This document shows positions 14,715 through 23,486 of a stretch of 64,000 bases of DNA, in pieces. The position numbers were made by a program, and so were the translations under genes. The notes below the pieces were generated by a model. It made no database searches, was not told the DNA's origin, and saw only the letters and a list, made by a program, of their open reading frames with translations. The stretch lies in the NCBI GenBank assembly GCA_900316245.1, contig ONCE01000007.1:124001-188000 (forward strand), in the 5' to 3' direction. This DNA is from an uncultured Bacteroidales bacterium (lineage in GTDB: Bacteria; Bacteroidota; Bacteroidia; Bacteroidales; UBA932). Numbering within the stretch: the first letter of the stretch is position 1; every line of letters begins with the position of its first letter.

Positions 14715-15862
14715 TAGAAAGCGTAGTCCTTGACGTCAGCGGCACTGATGGGGTTGCCACCCAGGATGAGGAGGCGCTCCACCATATTGCGGAGTTCACG
14801 GATATTGCCGGGCCAGGAACGCTCCTGCAGCAGCTGGAGGGCTTCGGGAGAGAACTCCCGCACGGGTTTTCCACTCTCTGCGCAGATAGTCTCGGAGAAG
14901 TGGGAGATGAGGAGGGGAATATCGTCCTTTCTGTCATCCAGGGCGGGAACCTTGAGGACAATCACGCTCAGACGGTGATAGAGGTCTTCGCGGAAATTGC
15001 CCTTTCCAATCTCTTCCTGCAGGTTCTTGTTGGTGGCGGCAATCACGCGCACGTCCACCGTGATTTCCTTGTCTCCTCCCACAGGGGTGAGTTTCTTTTC
15101 CTGCAGCACGCGAAGCACCTTGGCCTGGGCGGCCAGGGACATATCTCCAATCTCGTCCAGGAAGATGGTGCCTCCATCGGCCTGCTCAAATTTACCCTTG
15201 TGATCCCTTATGGCGGAGGTAAAGGAGCCTTTTTTATGGCCGAAGAGTTCGCTGTCTATGAGTTCCGACGGAATGGCGGCGCAGTTCACCTCCACGAAAG
15301 GCATCATGGAGCGGGGCGAGAGTTGGTAGATGCTCTGGGCCACCAGTTCCTTACCGGAGCCGTTGGGGCCCGTGATGAGCACGCTGGCCTGCGTAGGGGC
15401 CACTTTCTGGATCATATCCTTGAGGTGGGCCACAGGCTCGGAGGCGCCCACCATCTCACGGCCGTAAATCTTCTTCTTGAGGATTTTGGTCTCCTTGACC
15501 AGATTGGCCTTGTCCGTGGCGTTCTTAAGGGTGATAAGGATGCGGTTCAGGTCCAGGGGCTTTTCTATGAAATCGAAGGCTCCCTTCTTGATGCATTCTA
15601 CGGCGGTGGATATATCGGCGTGGCCGGAAACCATTACCACGGGCGTCTCTATGCCCTCTTCCATCACTTTGGACAGCATTTCGATTCCGTCCATTTCGGG
15701 CATTTTGATGTCGCAGAAGATGGCGTCATATTTCTCTTTCTCCGCTTTTTGGAGGCCTTCCAAACCATTCTCAGCGGCCTCTACCTGGTAGCCTTCCATT
15801 TCCAGTATCTCCTTGAGGGAATAACGGATGGCTCTTTCATCGTCTACAATGAGAATCTTCAT
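14714..15862 (-). CDS. NtrC-type response regulator lacking a DNA-binding domain
   Basis: Two-component regulator of 382 residues. Residues 1-118 are a receiver domain (MKILIVDDERAIR, phospho-acceptor Asp in FCDIKMPEMDG about residue 52, K-P near residue 105). Residues about 135-365 are a sigma-54-interaction AAA+ domain: Walker A GPNGSGKE, the loop equivalent to GAFTGA reads GSFTSA, Walker B GGTIFLDEIGD, and the R-finger region FREDLYHRLSV. The protein ends at ISAADVKDYAF, so the Fis-type helix-turn-helix seen in NtrC is absent. The GAFTGA loop is what contacts sigma-54, and both the changed loop and missing DNA-binding domain argue against an ordinary enhancer-binding role. No histidine kinase gene is adjacent. 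Start chosen at ATG 15862, where the receiver begins. Confidence 0.88.
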   Translation of the reverse strand: MKILIVDDERAIRYSLKEILEMEGYQVEAAENGLEGLQKAEKEKYDAIFCDIKMPEMDGIEMLSKVMEEGIETPVVMVSGHADISTAVECIKKGAFDFIEKPLDLNRILITLKNATDKANLVKETKILKKKIYGREMVGASEPVAHLKDMIQKVAPTQASVLITGPNGSGKELVAQSIYQLSPRSMMPFVEVNCAAIPSELIDSELFGHKKGSFTSAIRDHKGKFEQADGGTIFLDEIGDMSLAAQAKVLRVLQEKKLTPVGGDKEITVDVRVIAATNKNLQEEIGKGNFREDLYHRLSVIVLKVPALDDRKDDIPLLISHFSETICAESGKPVREFSPEALQLLQERSWPGNIRELRNMVERLLILGGNPISAADVKDYAF

Positions 15863-15901
15863 ACGTTTGAGGTTTATGGTACAAATATCGTAAAAATATC
15901 C

Positions 15902-15909
15902 TAATTTTG
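15902..15909 (+). promoter_or_regulatory. -7 promoter element for cmk-ispH
   Basis: TAATTTTG matches TAnnTTTG and lies 24 bp before the cmk ATG. A clear -33 element is not seen. Confidence 0.5.
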
Positions 15910-15932
15910 TAAGACCTAACCCCATAGAAAGA

Positions 15933-16649
15933 ATGAACAACATTCCAGACATCATCATTGCCGTAGACGGCTACTCCTCTACCGGGAAAAGCACCTTCGC
16001 CAAAATGGTAGCCTCCGAGTACGGGTTCCTGTACCTGGACAGCGGAGCCATGTACCGTGGCGTCACGCTGGCCGGCTTGGAAGCCGGTGTCATCGCCAAT
16101 GGTAAAATAGACGAAACGGCCCTGCTGCCGGTGATGGAGCCGCTGAACCTTCATTTCCGTCAAGAGGACGGCGCCACCAGGCTGTTTCTGGGAGAGCGCT
16201 GCATAGAGAAGGAAATCCGCGGCTGGGAGGTTTCCCAGTATGTAAGTCCGGTAAGCGCCATCCCACAGGTGCGTAACTGGGTAGACCATAAACTGCACGC
16301 ATTTGCCGCCGCCGGCCGGGTTATCATGGACGGCCGGGATATCGGCACCACCGTTTTCCCGAATGCAGAGCTGAAGATCTTTATGACGGCAGACCCTGCC
16401 GTACGGGCGCAGCGGCGCTATGAAGAACTTCTCCAAAAGGGAGAAAAGACCACGTTGGAAGAAGTACAGGAGAACCTGAAGGACCGCGATTACCGGGATT
16501 CCCATCGGCCCACCTCTCCCCTGCGCCAGGCCGAAGACGCCTATGTGCTGGACAACACCCATATGACCCTTCACGAAGAACTCGTTTGGATACTGGGCCT
16601 TCTGCAAGGCAAGTTCGGTCTCCTCGAAAGCCCCGGACTGTCATGTTAA
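15933..16649 (+). CDS. cmk: Cytidylate kinase
   Basis: Phosphorylates CMP and dCMP to the diphosphates for RNA and DNA precursor supply. The protein of 238 residues starts with the P-loop (IIIAVDGYSSTGKSTFAKMVA, residues 7-27), then YLDSGAMYRGVTLAGL, and the CMP-binding/core region (VSQYVSPVSAIPQVRNWV). RVIMDGRDIGTTVFPNAELKIFMTAD (residues about 128-154) is the family signature, and R-x-x-RDYRDSHRPTSPL forms the lid region. The length is normal. ispH overlaps its stop codon by 7 bp, so these are coupled. Cytoplasmic. Confidence 0.96.
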   Translation: MNNIPDIIIAVDGYSSTGKSTFAKMVASEYGFLYLDSGAMYRGVTLAGLEAGVIANGKIDETALLPVMEPLNLHFRQEDGATRLFLGERCIEKEIRGWEVSQYVSPVSAIPQVRNWVDHKLHAFAAAGRVIMDGRDIGTTVFPNAELKIFMTADPAVRAQRRYEELLQKGEKTTLEEVQENLKDRDYRDSHRPTSPLRQAEDAYVLDNTHMTLHEELVWILGLLQGKFGLLESPGLSC

Positions 16650-17524
16650 GCGTAGAAATAGATCCCGGCTCCGGCTTCTGCGGAGGAGTGATCCGGGCCA
16701 TCTCGAAGGCAGAGGATTCCCTGGCACAGGGAACCCGCCTGTACTCCCTGGGCGCTATTGTCCACAACGATGCCGAACTGAGCCGCCTGCACAAGCAGGG
16801 CCTGGTAACGGTACACAGCCTGGATGAAGTCCCGGAAGGGGGTACCGTCCTCATCCGTGCCCACGGAGAGCCGCCGTCCACGTATGCGGAAGCATCGGCC
16901 CGCCATCTGACAGTCATCGACTGCTCCTGCCCCGTGGTGCTGCAGCTGCAGCAGCGCATCCGCGACGCCTATGCCCGGATTCACGCCCAGGGCGTCCACG
17001 GCCGGATCATCATCTTCGGGCAGGTGGGTCACGCCGAAGTACTGGGCCTCGTGGGCCAGGTAAACGGAGACGCCCTGGTGGTGGAAAATTCCCAGATGCT
17101 GGAAGAGGCTATGCCCCACCTGGATTTCTCCCAGCCCATCGAAATCTTCTCCCAGACCACAAAGAGTCCCCGGGAGTACAAGCTCATCTGCGATATGCTG
17201 CAGGCCCGCGGCGCCCGGCTCACCGTCCACAACACCATCTGCGGGCAGGTTTCGTCCCGCCACGAGAAGCTGGTCCAATTTGCCGAAAGCCACGATATCA
17301 TCATCTTCGTAACCGGAAAAGAATCTTCCAACGGCAAAATCCTGAGCGCCCTTTGCCGCAGCGTCAATCCGCGCACCTACGTGATTGGCCGCATCAATGA
17401 GATTGATCCCGCCTGGTTCCGGGAAGGAGACCGGGTAGGAATCTGCGGCGCCACCTCTACGCCCAAATGGGCGCTGGAGGCCGTGGCCCGCAATATCGAA
17501 AAGCTGGATTACGCTAAGAACTAA
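16643..17524 (+). CDS. ispH: 4-hydroxy-3-methylbut-2-enyl diphosphate reductase
   Basis: Last enzyme of the non-mevalonate (MEP) isoprenoid route; reduces HMBPP to IPP and DMAPP with a 4Fe-4S cluster. Protein of 293 residues. The three cluster cysteines are in GFCGGV (Cys about 12), in the DCSCPVV segment (about residue 96), and in NTICGQVSSRH (about residue 197). Substrate-binding motifs are visible: VHNDAEL (the family's V-H-N-x-x-V), AHGEPP, GHAEVLG, FSQTTKS and ESSNGKIL. I chose the ATG at 16643 (MLSVEIDPGSGFCGG), overlapping cmk by 7 bp; an open frame extending upstream would only read through cmk in another frame. Cytoplasmic; needs a reduced ferredoxin or flavodoxin partner. Confidence 0.96.
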   Translation: MLSVEIDPGSGFCGGVIRAISKAEDSLAQGTRLYSLGAIVHNDAELSRLHKQGLVTVHSLDEVPEGGTVLIRAHGEPPSTYAEASARHLTVIDCSCPVVLQLQQRIRDAYARIHAQGVHGRIIIFGQVGHAEVLGLVGQVNGDALVVENSQMLEEAMPHLDFSQPIEIFSQTTKSPREYKLICDMLQARGARLTVHNTICGQVSSRHEKLVQFAESHDIIIFVTGKESSNGKILSALCRSVNPRTYVIGRINEIDPAWFREGDRVGICGATSTPKWALEAVARNIEKLDYAKN

Positions 17525-18693
17525 TTCTTTTTGAGAGAATGCTTGAGGGCCAGGATGCGACGCACGCTTTCGTCAATTCTGGCCTCCGGGATGGTGCCGT
17601 CTTCCACGGCGGCCACCACGGCCTCAAAGGCTTCCGGCAGGTTCTGGGGCATCAGCAGGATGTCTGCTCCGGCCTCGATGCACTTGACGGCGGCTTCGGC
17701 GCTGGTGTAGTGCTGGCTGATGGCACCCATACCCAGGGCATCCGTGATAATGATACCGTCATAACCCAGTTCCTTGCGAAGCTTGTCCTTCAGGATGAGG
17801 GAGGAAAGGGTGGAAGGGAGTTCCGTTCCGGTTACCTCGGGAGCGGCGATATGGGCGGTCATGATCATACGGACACCGGCCTTGATTCCGGCCTTGAAGG
17901 TAATCATTTCGCAGGCCAGCATCTGCTTCCAGTTCTTGTCTGACTGAACATAGCCGGTATGGGTGTCTCCACGGGTGTCTCCGTGGCCCGGGAAGTGCTT
18001 GAGGCAGCCCACTACGCCGGCATCTTCCAGACCCTTCAGGTAGGCCACCATCATAGGGGCGGCCAACTTGGGATCGTTGGAGAAGGCGCGGTCTCCGATG
18101 ACCACGTTCTCGGGGTTGGTGTTGGCATCGGCCACAGGGGCGAAGTCAATGTCAAAGCCGAATTCCTTGAGGTAAGTGCCGATAGCATTGCCGGTCTCGG
18201 CTGCCTTGTCCGGATCTCCGGTAGCACCTACGGCTGCCATGGAAACGTAATGGGGAACGTCAAAGTGATCATTGTTGGCAATGCGGGCTACGCGGCCTCC
18301 TTCTTCGTCCACGCTCAGGAGGGGCTCTCCGGAGAGGGCGTGAAGGGCGGCGGTAAAGGATTTGAGCTGCTCGGGATTGTCAATGTTATGGGCAAAGAGG
18401 GTGTAACCTCCCACGGGGTAGATCTTGCTGCGCTCTACCATTCCGTCCGTCACGGCCTGCAGTTTATAAGTGTACATACCCATACCGGAGGCCTCCAGTT
18501 CCGGGCACATGGCTTCCGGACGCACGGTGAACAGCTGACCCACTTTTTCGCGGAGGGAGAGTTCTTTCAGCTGGTCTTCAATGACTTTGGTTTCCTCCTG
18601 GGAAAGGACGGTCTTTGGGGAATTGGTGTTTTTACAGGACACTGTGAGCAGAAGGGCTGCGCAGGCGAGAAGAAGGGAGGTGTTGCGTTTCAT
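17521..18693 (-). CDS. GH3 beta-N-acetylhexosaminidase, NagZ-like lipoprotein
   Basis: Glycoside hydrolase family 3 enzyme of 390 residues, close to NagZ, which removes N-acetylglucosamine from cell-wall muropeptides. A lipoprotein signal peptide ends at LTVSC (Cys about 20), so unlike the cytoplasmic NagZ of Proteobacteria it is exported and lipid-anchored. Motifs: LLSVDEEGGRVARI (residues about 118-131), the NagZ-type catalytic loop KHFPGHGDTRGDTHTGY (about 215-231) with the acid/base His-Asp pair, and the nucleophile Asp in IIITDALGMGAI (about 310). No second (alpha/beta sandwich) domain follows, as in short NagZ. The 3' end overlaps the ispH stop by 4 bp, convergently. A near-consensus -7 (TACCTTCG) lies about 25 bp before its ATG on the minus strand. 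Confidence 0.92.
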   Translation of the reverse strand: MKRNTSLLLACAALLLTVSCKNTNSPKTVLSQEETKVIEDQLKELSLREKVGQLFTVRPEAMCPELEASGMGMYTYKLQAVTDGMVERSKIYPVGGYTLFAHNIDNPEQLKSFTAALHALSGEPLLSVDEEGGRVARIANNDHFDVPHYVSMAAVGATGDPDKAAETGNAIGTYLKEFGFDIDFAPVADANTNPENVVIGDRAFSNDPKLAAPMMVAYLKGLEDAGVVGCLKHFPGHGDTRGDTHTGYVQSDKNWKQMLACEMITFKAGIKAGVRMIMTAHIAAPEVTGTELPSTLSSLILKDKLRKELGYDGIIITDALGMGAISQHYTSAEAAVKCIEAGADILLMPQNLPEAFEAVVAAVEDGTIPEARIDESVRRILALKHSLKKN

Positions 18694-18772
18694 TTTGTGG
18701 TTTATGTTTTCGGCAAACGAAGGTACGCTTTTTTTATCAGATTTAATAGATTTTTATGTGGAAAATAATCCG

Positions 18773-18780
18773 TACCTTTG
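18773..18780 (+). promoter_or_regulatory. -7 promoter element for the aspA operon
   Basis: TACCTTTG is an exact match to TAnnTTTG, 48 bp before the aspA ATG. It lies close to the likely divergent NagZ-like promoter. Confidence 0.6.
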
Positions 18781-18828
18781 TACTTATGGAAATGAATATT
18801 CAAATGTATTAAACACACCACTAAAACT

Positions 18829-20241
18829 ATGTCAGAATCTAAATTCAGAGTCGAAAGCGACCTCATTGGAGAACTTCAAGTTCCTATTGATGCCTACTAC
18901 GGGGTACAGACCCAGCGTGCCATCAACAATTACAAGATTTCCAACACCAGGATGTGCGACTATCCGGAGTACATCATTGCCATGGCCTACGTCAAGATGG
19001 CCGCCGCTGCAGCCAACACGGAGCTGGGCGTACTGGACAAGAAGATTGGAGACGCCATTGTGGCCGCCTGCAAGGAAATCGTAGCCGGCAAACTGTGGGA
19101 CCAGTTCCCCGTGGATATGATGCAGGGCGGCGCCGGCACCTCCGTGAATATGAACGCCAACGAGGTCATTGCCAACCGTGCCCTGGAACTGATGGGTCAC
19201 AAGAAGGGCGAGTACCAGTTCTGCTCCCCCAACGACCACGTCAACTGCGCCCAGTCCACCAACGACGCCTATCCTTCGGCCTTCCGTTACACTTTCGTGC
19301 GTATGAACAAGCACGTGGAGAAGGCCCTGAAAGACCTCATCGACGCCTTCCGCGCCAAGGGTGAGGAATTCAAGGACATCATCAAGATGGGCCGAACCCA
19401 ACTGCAGGACGCCGTTCCCATGACCTCCGGCCAGGAATTCAACGCCTTTGCCAACAACCTGGAGGAAGAACTGGCCAACCTTACCCGCAACGCCGTTCTC
19501 CTGAAGGAAATCAATATGGGCGGTACCGCCATCGGCACCGGCCTCAACGCCGTTCCCGGTTTTGCCGAACTGTGCACCAAGAAGATGAGCGAGTTCACCG
19601 GAGACACCTTTGAAAAGGCCCCCGACCTGGTGGAAGCCACGCCCGATACCGGCGCTTACGTAAGCTACTCCGCCGCCCTCAAGCGCCTGGCCGTCAAGCT
19701 TTCCAAGACCTGTAACGACCTCCGTCTGATGGCTTCCGGTCCCCGCTGCGGCCTGCACGAGATCAACCTCCCGGCCATGGCCCCCGGTTCCTCCATTATG
19801 CCCGGCAAGGTGAACCCCGTGATTCCCGAGGTAACCAACCAGGTCTGCTTCAAGGTCATCGGCAACGACACCGCCGTCTGCTTCGCCGCCGAAGCCGGCC
19901 AGCTCCAGCTCAACGTGATGGAGCCCGTCATAGTAGAATGCATCCTGGAGAGCCAGACCTGGCTCATCAACGTGATGAATACCCTCCGTACCCTCTGCGT
20001 CAACGGCATTACCGTCAACGCCGATCATTGCCAGAAGATGGTCAAGAACTCCATCGGCATTGTTACCGCCCTTAACCCGTACATCGGCTACAAGGCCTCC
20101 ACGAAGGTGGCCAAGGAAGCCCTCGAGACCGGCGCCAGCGTATACGACCTGGTTCTTGAACACGGGCTTATGACCAAGGAGAAGTTGGACGAAGCCCTGG
20201 ATCCCAAGGCTATGACCGCTTCCCACGACTTTATCAAATAA
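18829..20241 (+). CDS. aspA: Aspartate ammonia-lyase
   Basis: Converts L-aspartate to fumarate and ammonia, feeding fumarate respiration typical of these anaerobes. Protein of 470 residues of the fumarase II/aspartase superfamily. Seen: the N-terminal E-S-D-L-I-G-E-L-x-V-P segment, CAQSTNDAYPSAFR (about residues 145-158; aspartase-like S-T-N-D), GRTQLQDAVPMTSGQEF, and the superfamily signature GSSIMPGKVNPVIPE (about residues 322-336) containing the catalytic Ser loop. The first of five closely spaced plus-strand genes; the next start overlaps its stop codon. Class II fumarase is the main alternative, but the GVQTQRA opening and the presence of class I fumarase elsewhere in the window favour aspartase. 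Confidence 0.92.
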   Translation: MSESKFRVESDLIGELQVPIDAYYGVQTQRAINNYKISNTRMCDYPEYIIAMAYVKMAAAAANTELGVLDKKIGDAIVAACKEIVAGKLWDQFPVDMMQGGAGTSVNMNANEVIANRALELMGHKKGEYQFCSPNDHVNCAQSTNDAYPSAFRYTFVRMNKHVEKALKDLIDAFRAKGEEFKDIIKMGRTQLQDAVPMTSGQEFNAFANNLEEELANLTRNAVLLKEINMGGTAIGTGLNAVPGFAELCTKKMSEFTGDTFEKAPDLVEATPDTGAYVSYSAALKRLAVKLSKTCNDLRLMASGPRCGLHEINLPAMAPGSSIMPGKVNPVIPEVTNQVCFKVIGNDTAVCFAAEAGQLQLNVMEPVIVECILESQTWLINVMNTLRTLCVNGITVNADHCQKMVKNSIGIVTALNPYIGYKASTKVAKEALETGASVYDLVLEHGLMTKEKLDEALDPKAMTASHDFIK

Positions 20242-20822
20242 TGATGAAAAGACTCATTTTTACCCTTCTGCTTGGCACAGTCCTGCTGTGCCAGGCAGAA
20301 GCCAAAAACCCTCCTTTCAAGCGCCATACGGTTCGCCTGGGATGGGGGGACCCTCTCTTCGAAACCCTGGCCTTCCACGAAGGCGCCTCTCCCACCCAGG
20401 CGGGTGTGCGCAGGCAGAATCTGGGCTACACCGGCCACATTTTCGCGGAATACCAGTACCGGCTCAACCAGGTTGTAAGCCTGGGGTTCCAGACGGATTT
20501 CGAAGGCATTTTCTGGAAAGAGACCACCTCTTCCCGCAACTACGACCTTAGCATCCTCCCCACGCTCAGGCTTACCTGCCTTAACACCCGTTATGTCCAG
20601 CTCTACGGCGGTTTCGCCGCCGGGCTTATGGTAGCCTTTGACAACGCAAAAAACACCGAACTGGCCCCTGTCGTGAACGTAACCCTCCTGGGCGTCCAGG
20701 TGGGCAAGGGCCCCTGGACCGGCACCTTGGAACTGGGAGGTATGACTTCTCTGCTGAATGCCAACAAGGTATATATGCTGGGCTCCCGCCTGATATCGGT
20801 TAGCGTTAATTATTCCTGGTAG
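20241..20822 (+). CDS. Predicted small outer-membrane beta-barrel protein
   Basis: Protein of 193 residues not assigned to a named family. A cleavable signal peptide (KRLIFTLLLGTVLLCQAEAK) is followed by alternating strands typical of 8-stranded outer-membrane barrels: GHIFAEYQYRLNQVVSLGFQ, LSILPTLRLTCLNTRYVQLYGGF, VVNVTLLGVQVG, and a last strand SRLISVSVNYSW ending in an aromatic residue, the outer-membrane insertion signal. ATG overlaps the aspA stop (TAATG pattern), so expression is coupled to aspA. The role is unknown. Confidence 0.65.
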   Translation: MMKRLIFTLLLGTVLLCQAEAKNPPFKRHTVRLGWGDPLFETLAFHEGASPTQAGVRRQNLGYTGHIFAEYQYRLNQVVSLGFQTDFEGIFWKETTSSRNYDLSILPTLRLTCLNTRYVQLYGGFAAGLMVAFDNAKNTELAPVVNVTLLGVQVGKGPWTGTLELGGMTSLLNANKVYMLGSRLISVSVNYSW

Positions 20823-20825
20823 ACA

Positions 20826-22046
20826 ATGAAGAAACTCAGATACAGCCTGCTGCTTTGCCTGGCTCTGGCGGCCTGCCACCACCCCGAGGTAGAGTATGTA
20901 GATTTTGAAACTTTCCAGGTCCTCTCCGTCAAGACCGACGATTTCTTCCTGGAAGACGGTTCCCTGAACCCGGAGGTCGCCCTGATGGAAGACTCCGAGC
21001 TGGAACCCCAGACCAAGGTAGCCAGCACCGGAGCCATGGCGCTGGTAAGGGACTTGCTGGGCGTGGTCAACAGCAACAGCCTGGTCCACATTGCCGGCGT
21101 TTACAAAGGCCACGACACGGACGGCTCCCCTATCAAGCTCTCCGGCAAACTGGTCCTTCCCGCCAAGGGGCCCGTCAAGAACCTTATCCTGGTAAGCCAC
21201 TACACCATTGGCGCCAACTTTGAATGCCCTTCGGAAACCTTCCCGCTGGAGGCCCTGCTGGCCACCAAGGGATACGCCGTGGCCATAGCGGACTACATTG
21301 GCTTTGGCATTACCAAAGACCGGATCCATCCGTATATGCACACGGAAAGTACCGCCCGCAGCGTGGTGGATATGGGGCTGGCGGTCAGACCTTACCTCAA
21401 GCATATCGGCCGCGAGCCCGAGAGCGAGGAGGTCATCCTCTTCGGCTACTCCCAGGGCGGCTCCACCACCTTGGCCGTGATGGATATGATTCAGGATGAG
21501 TTCCCCAACGTTTTCCCCATCAAGATGACGTACTGCGGAGGCGGACCCTACGAACTGGCGGCCACCTTTGACGTATCCATGAAAACGGGCATCACCGGCA
21601 TTCCCTGCGCCATTCCCATGATTGTCCAGGGCGTGAACGAGGGAGAACAGCTGGGACTGGATATGGCCGATTTCTTCAAGCCCAACTTGCTGGAGCACTA
21701 CAACGAGTGGATCAACTCCAAGAAATACACGGTCAAGGAGATCAACACGTTCATTCAGACCAACGACCTCCACGACATTATGACCGATGAAGGCCGGGAC
21801 AAGCACAGCGGCACCACCGCCCGCCTGTATTCGGCCCTGCTCAACAACTCCACGCTCAACTTCCTGCCCTTCAGCCCCGTCTATATGTTCCACAGCCGAC
21901 AGGACCAGACCGTACCGTTCATCAACGCCCAGAAGGCCGAACAGTACTTCAAGGGCCTCAACGTCCGCTACGACTTTGGAGACTACGGAACACACGCCAT
22001 GGGCTGTATCCGCTTCATCCTCACCGTTTATAAAGATCTGCCATGA
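20826..22046 (+). CDS. Lipoprotein alpha/beta-hydrolase, secretory-lipase-like
   Basis: Predicted lipid-anchored hydrolase of 406 residues. The lipoprotein signal ends at LALAAC (Cys about 17). The alpha/beta-hydrolase core shows GYAVAIADYIGFG (residues about 147-159), the nucleophile elbow GYSQGGS (Ser about 204), a likely acid residue in HSRQDQTVPF (about residue 360) and a late His in GTHAMGC (about 390). The arrangement resembles secretory lipase/esterase or tannase-like hydrolases of Bacteroidales; the substrate cannot be told from sequence. It begins 3 bp after the barrel-protein gene and overlaps the next gene by 4 bp, so it is translated within the aspA operon. Confidence 0.78.
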   Translation: MKKLRYSLLLCLALAACHHPEVEYVDFETFQVLSVKTDDFFLEDGSLNPEVALMEDSELEPQTKVASTGAMALVRDLLGVVNSNSLVHIAGVYKGHDTDGSPIKLSGKLVLPAKGPVKNLILVSHYTIGANFECPSETFPLEALLATKGYAVAIADYIGFGITKDRIHPYMHTESTARSVVDMGLAVRPYLKHIGREPESEEVILFGYSQGGSTTLAVMDMIQDEFPNVFPIKMTYCGGGPYELAATFDVSMKTGITGIPCAIPMIVQGVNEGEQLGLDMADFFKPNLLEHYNEWINSKKYTVKEINTFIQTNDLHDIMTDEGRDKHSGTTARLYSALLNNSTLNFLPFSPVYMFHSRQDQTVPFINAQKAEQYFKGLNVRYDFGDYGTHAMGCIRFILTVYKDLP

Positions 22047-22873
22047 GAAACGCCAGCATTTTAGCGGTCTGCATGCTGCTGCTTGCCGGCTGCACCCCTC
22101 TCGAAATCGATGTCACCACCGCCGTTCCACTCCATATGAAGGTGGAAGAGGTGAAGGGAAGCAAGATCATCTTCAGTATGGATCCTGAAGACCCTAACGC
22201 CTGGTATGGATACGGCCTGGTTCCCAGCGTTACCGAAGAGTATAAGATGACGGATAGGGAACTGGCCCGCTACTTCACGGAAGGTTACCTCGAGTCCTAC
22301 GAAATCGTCAAGAAAGATACGGACCGGATTACCACCTTCCTGGATATGTACTATATGCGGGGTTCCCGCACCATCCGTGCCACCACCCTTGGGCCCGATA
22401 CCGAATACAGGCTCGTCGTCTATCAGATAAATCCCAAAACCTTCGAGGTGATGGACAACATTCAGTCCGCCACCCTCCATACCCTTCCCGTTGACAGTGA
22501 GGACATGGACTTTGCCGTCAAGATGGAAAACGGTATCCTTGAAATTGTCCCCTCGGATCCCAACCGGGTCTACTACTGGGACTACGACCTCTCTGCACGT
22601 ATCTACGACAACTATTTGTGGTCCTATGGATACTTCTACCATCTGCTGGACATGCTGGATGAATACGGGTTTATGGGAGAAATGTATTCCCAAGGAGGCG
22701 AGTCCTATAACCTGAAGGCAGACCACCTCGTCAATGGAACGGCGTATACCCTGGTTGCCGGCGCCACCGAAGACGGAGAAATCACCTCTCCCGTCACCGT
22801 GGTGGAGTTTACTTACTACGACGACGGCATCAAGATAACGGACCAGTACAAACAAACCGGAGAAGACGAATAA
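22043..22873 (+). CDS. Lipoprotein of unknown function, beta-sandwich type
   Basis: Protein of 276 residues with a lipoprotein signal ending at LLLAGC (Cys about 16). The rest reads like fibronectin-III-like beta-sandwich domains: a strand-rich N-terminal unit (DVTTAVPLHMKVEEVKGSKI) up to SATLHTLP, then a second unit (MDFAVKMENGILEIVPSDPN) with many Tyr/Asp, ending DDGIKITDQYKQTGEDE. Similar two-domain lipoproteins are common in Bacteroidales; I recognise no family. It overlaps the hydrolase stop by 4 bp (ATGA), so a joint role at the cell surface is possible. Confidence 0.6.
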   Translation: MRNASILAVCMLLLAGCTPLEIDVTTAVPLHMKVEEVKGSKIIFSMDPEDPNAWYGYGLVPSVTEEYKMTDRELARYFTEGYLESYEIVKKDTDRITTFLDMYYMRGSRTIRATTLGPDTEYRLVVYQINPKTFEVMDNIQSATLHTLPVDSEDMDFAVKMENGILEIVPSDPNRVYYWDYDLSARIYDNYLWSYGYFYHLLDMLDEYGFMGEMYSQGGESYNLKADHLVNGTAYTLVAGATEDGEITSPVTVVEFTYYDDGIKITDQYKQTGEDE

Positions 22874-22876
22874 GCC

Positions 22877-23479
22877 ATGCCCATCTCCATCAAAGTTCAG
22901 GAAAGCGAGGCCGAGCTCTTCTGCTCCTCCAAATGGTGGGGGGACCCGGATTTACCGGCCGATATGGAATACCCCACGGTGGAGGTGACGGACGAAGACG
23001 GCACCTACGACTACCCTCTCACTTTCGTATGCCAGATAGACTGCGAAGACCTGGCCCCGCTGGACCCGGAAGGAAAGCTTCCCCACCAGGGTATGTTCTA
23101 CATCTTCGCCGGCCTGGACGAGTACCTGGACCAGTTTGAGAGCCCTTTCCACAACGGTCCGGGAGAATGGCCCCGGAAGATGGTGGCCGTCAAGTACACC
23201 AAGTCCATCAACTTCGAGACCTTCCGCAGCGCCATCCTGGTAGACGACGAGGACCGGCCACTCACGCAGCCGGCCCTCAAGATGACCTTTGAAAAGGGAG
23301 CGGACAGCGGCGCCTGCCTGCTGGGTTCCTCCTCCCCTGATCAGGTGGAACTGCTCCGGATTGCTTCCGGCACCGCCGGACTCCATTTTCCGGAAGAAAC
23401 GGCCCTCCACCTGGTATATTCCGCCACCGACTTTGCAGCCGGCAAGTGGAAACTGGTGAAAGGCCGCCTGGAAAAATAA
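22877..23479 (+). CDS. DUF1963 (YwqG-like) protein
   Basis: Cytoplasmic protein of 200 residues. The pattern SSKWWGDPDLPADMEYPTVEV, then LTFVCQIDCEDLAPLDPEGKLPHQGMFYIFAG, fits the DUF1963/YwqG fold: a G-x-P-x-L-P motif, an F-x-x-Q-I strand and an L-P-x-x-G-x-L/M-x-F strand. The C-terminal half includes LLGSSSPDQ and a final strand ending KLVKGRLEK. The function of this family is not known; homologues often sit near immunity or toxin genes, but nothing like that is adjacent. It lies 3 bp after the previous gene and closes the aspA operon, ending 8 bp before the convergent PspC gene. Confidence 0.75.
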   Translation: MPISIKVQESEAELFCSSKWWGDPDLPADMEYPTVEVTDEDGTYDYPLTFVCQIDCEDLAPLDPEGKLPHQGMFYIFAGLDEYLDQFESPFHNGPGEWPRKMVAVKYTKSINFETFRSAILVDDEDRPLTQPALKMTFEKGADSGACLLGSSSPDQVELLRIASGTAGLHFPEETALHLVYSATDFAAGKWKLVKGRLEK

Positions 23480-23486
23480 CTTATAA

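Noticed and set aside
11400-14717. A very long open frame (about 1100 codons) on the plus strand opposite the AsmA-like gene
   Set aside because: It mirrors the codon pattern of the AsmA-like gene, is rich in Gly/His/Gln without domain motifs, and has no promoter or start context. GC-rich codon use leaves the opposite frame free of stops.
20088-21995. Long minus-strand open frame opposite aspA and the lipoprotein hydrolase
   Set aside because: It spans several genes that have clear families on the plus strand and shows no recognisable motif.
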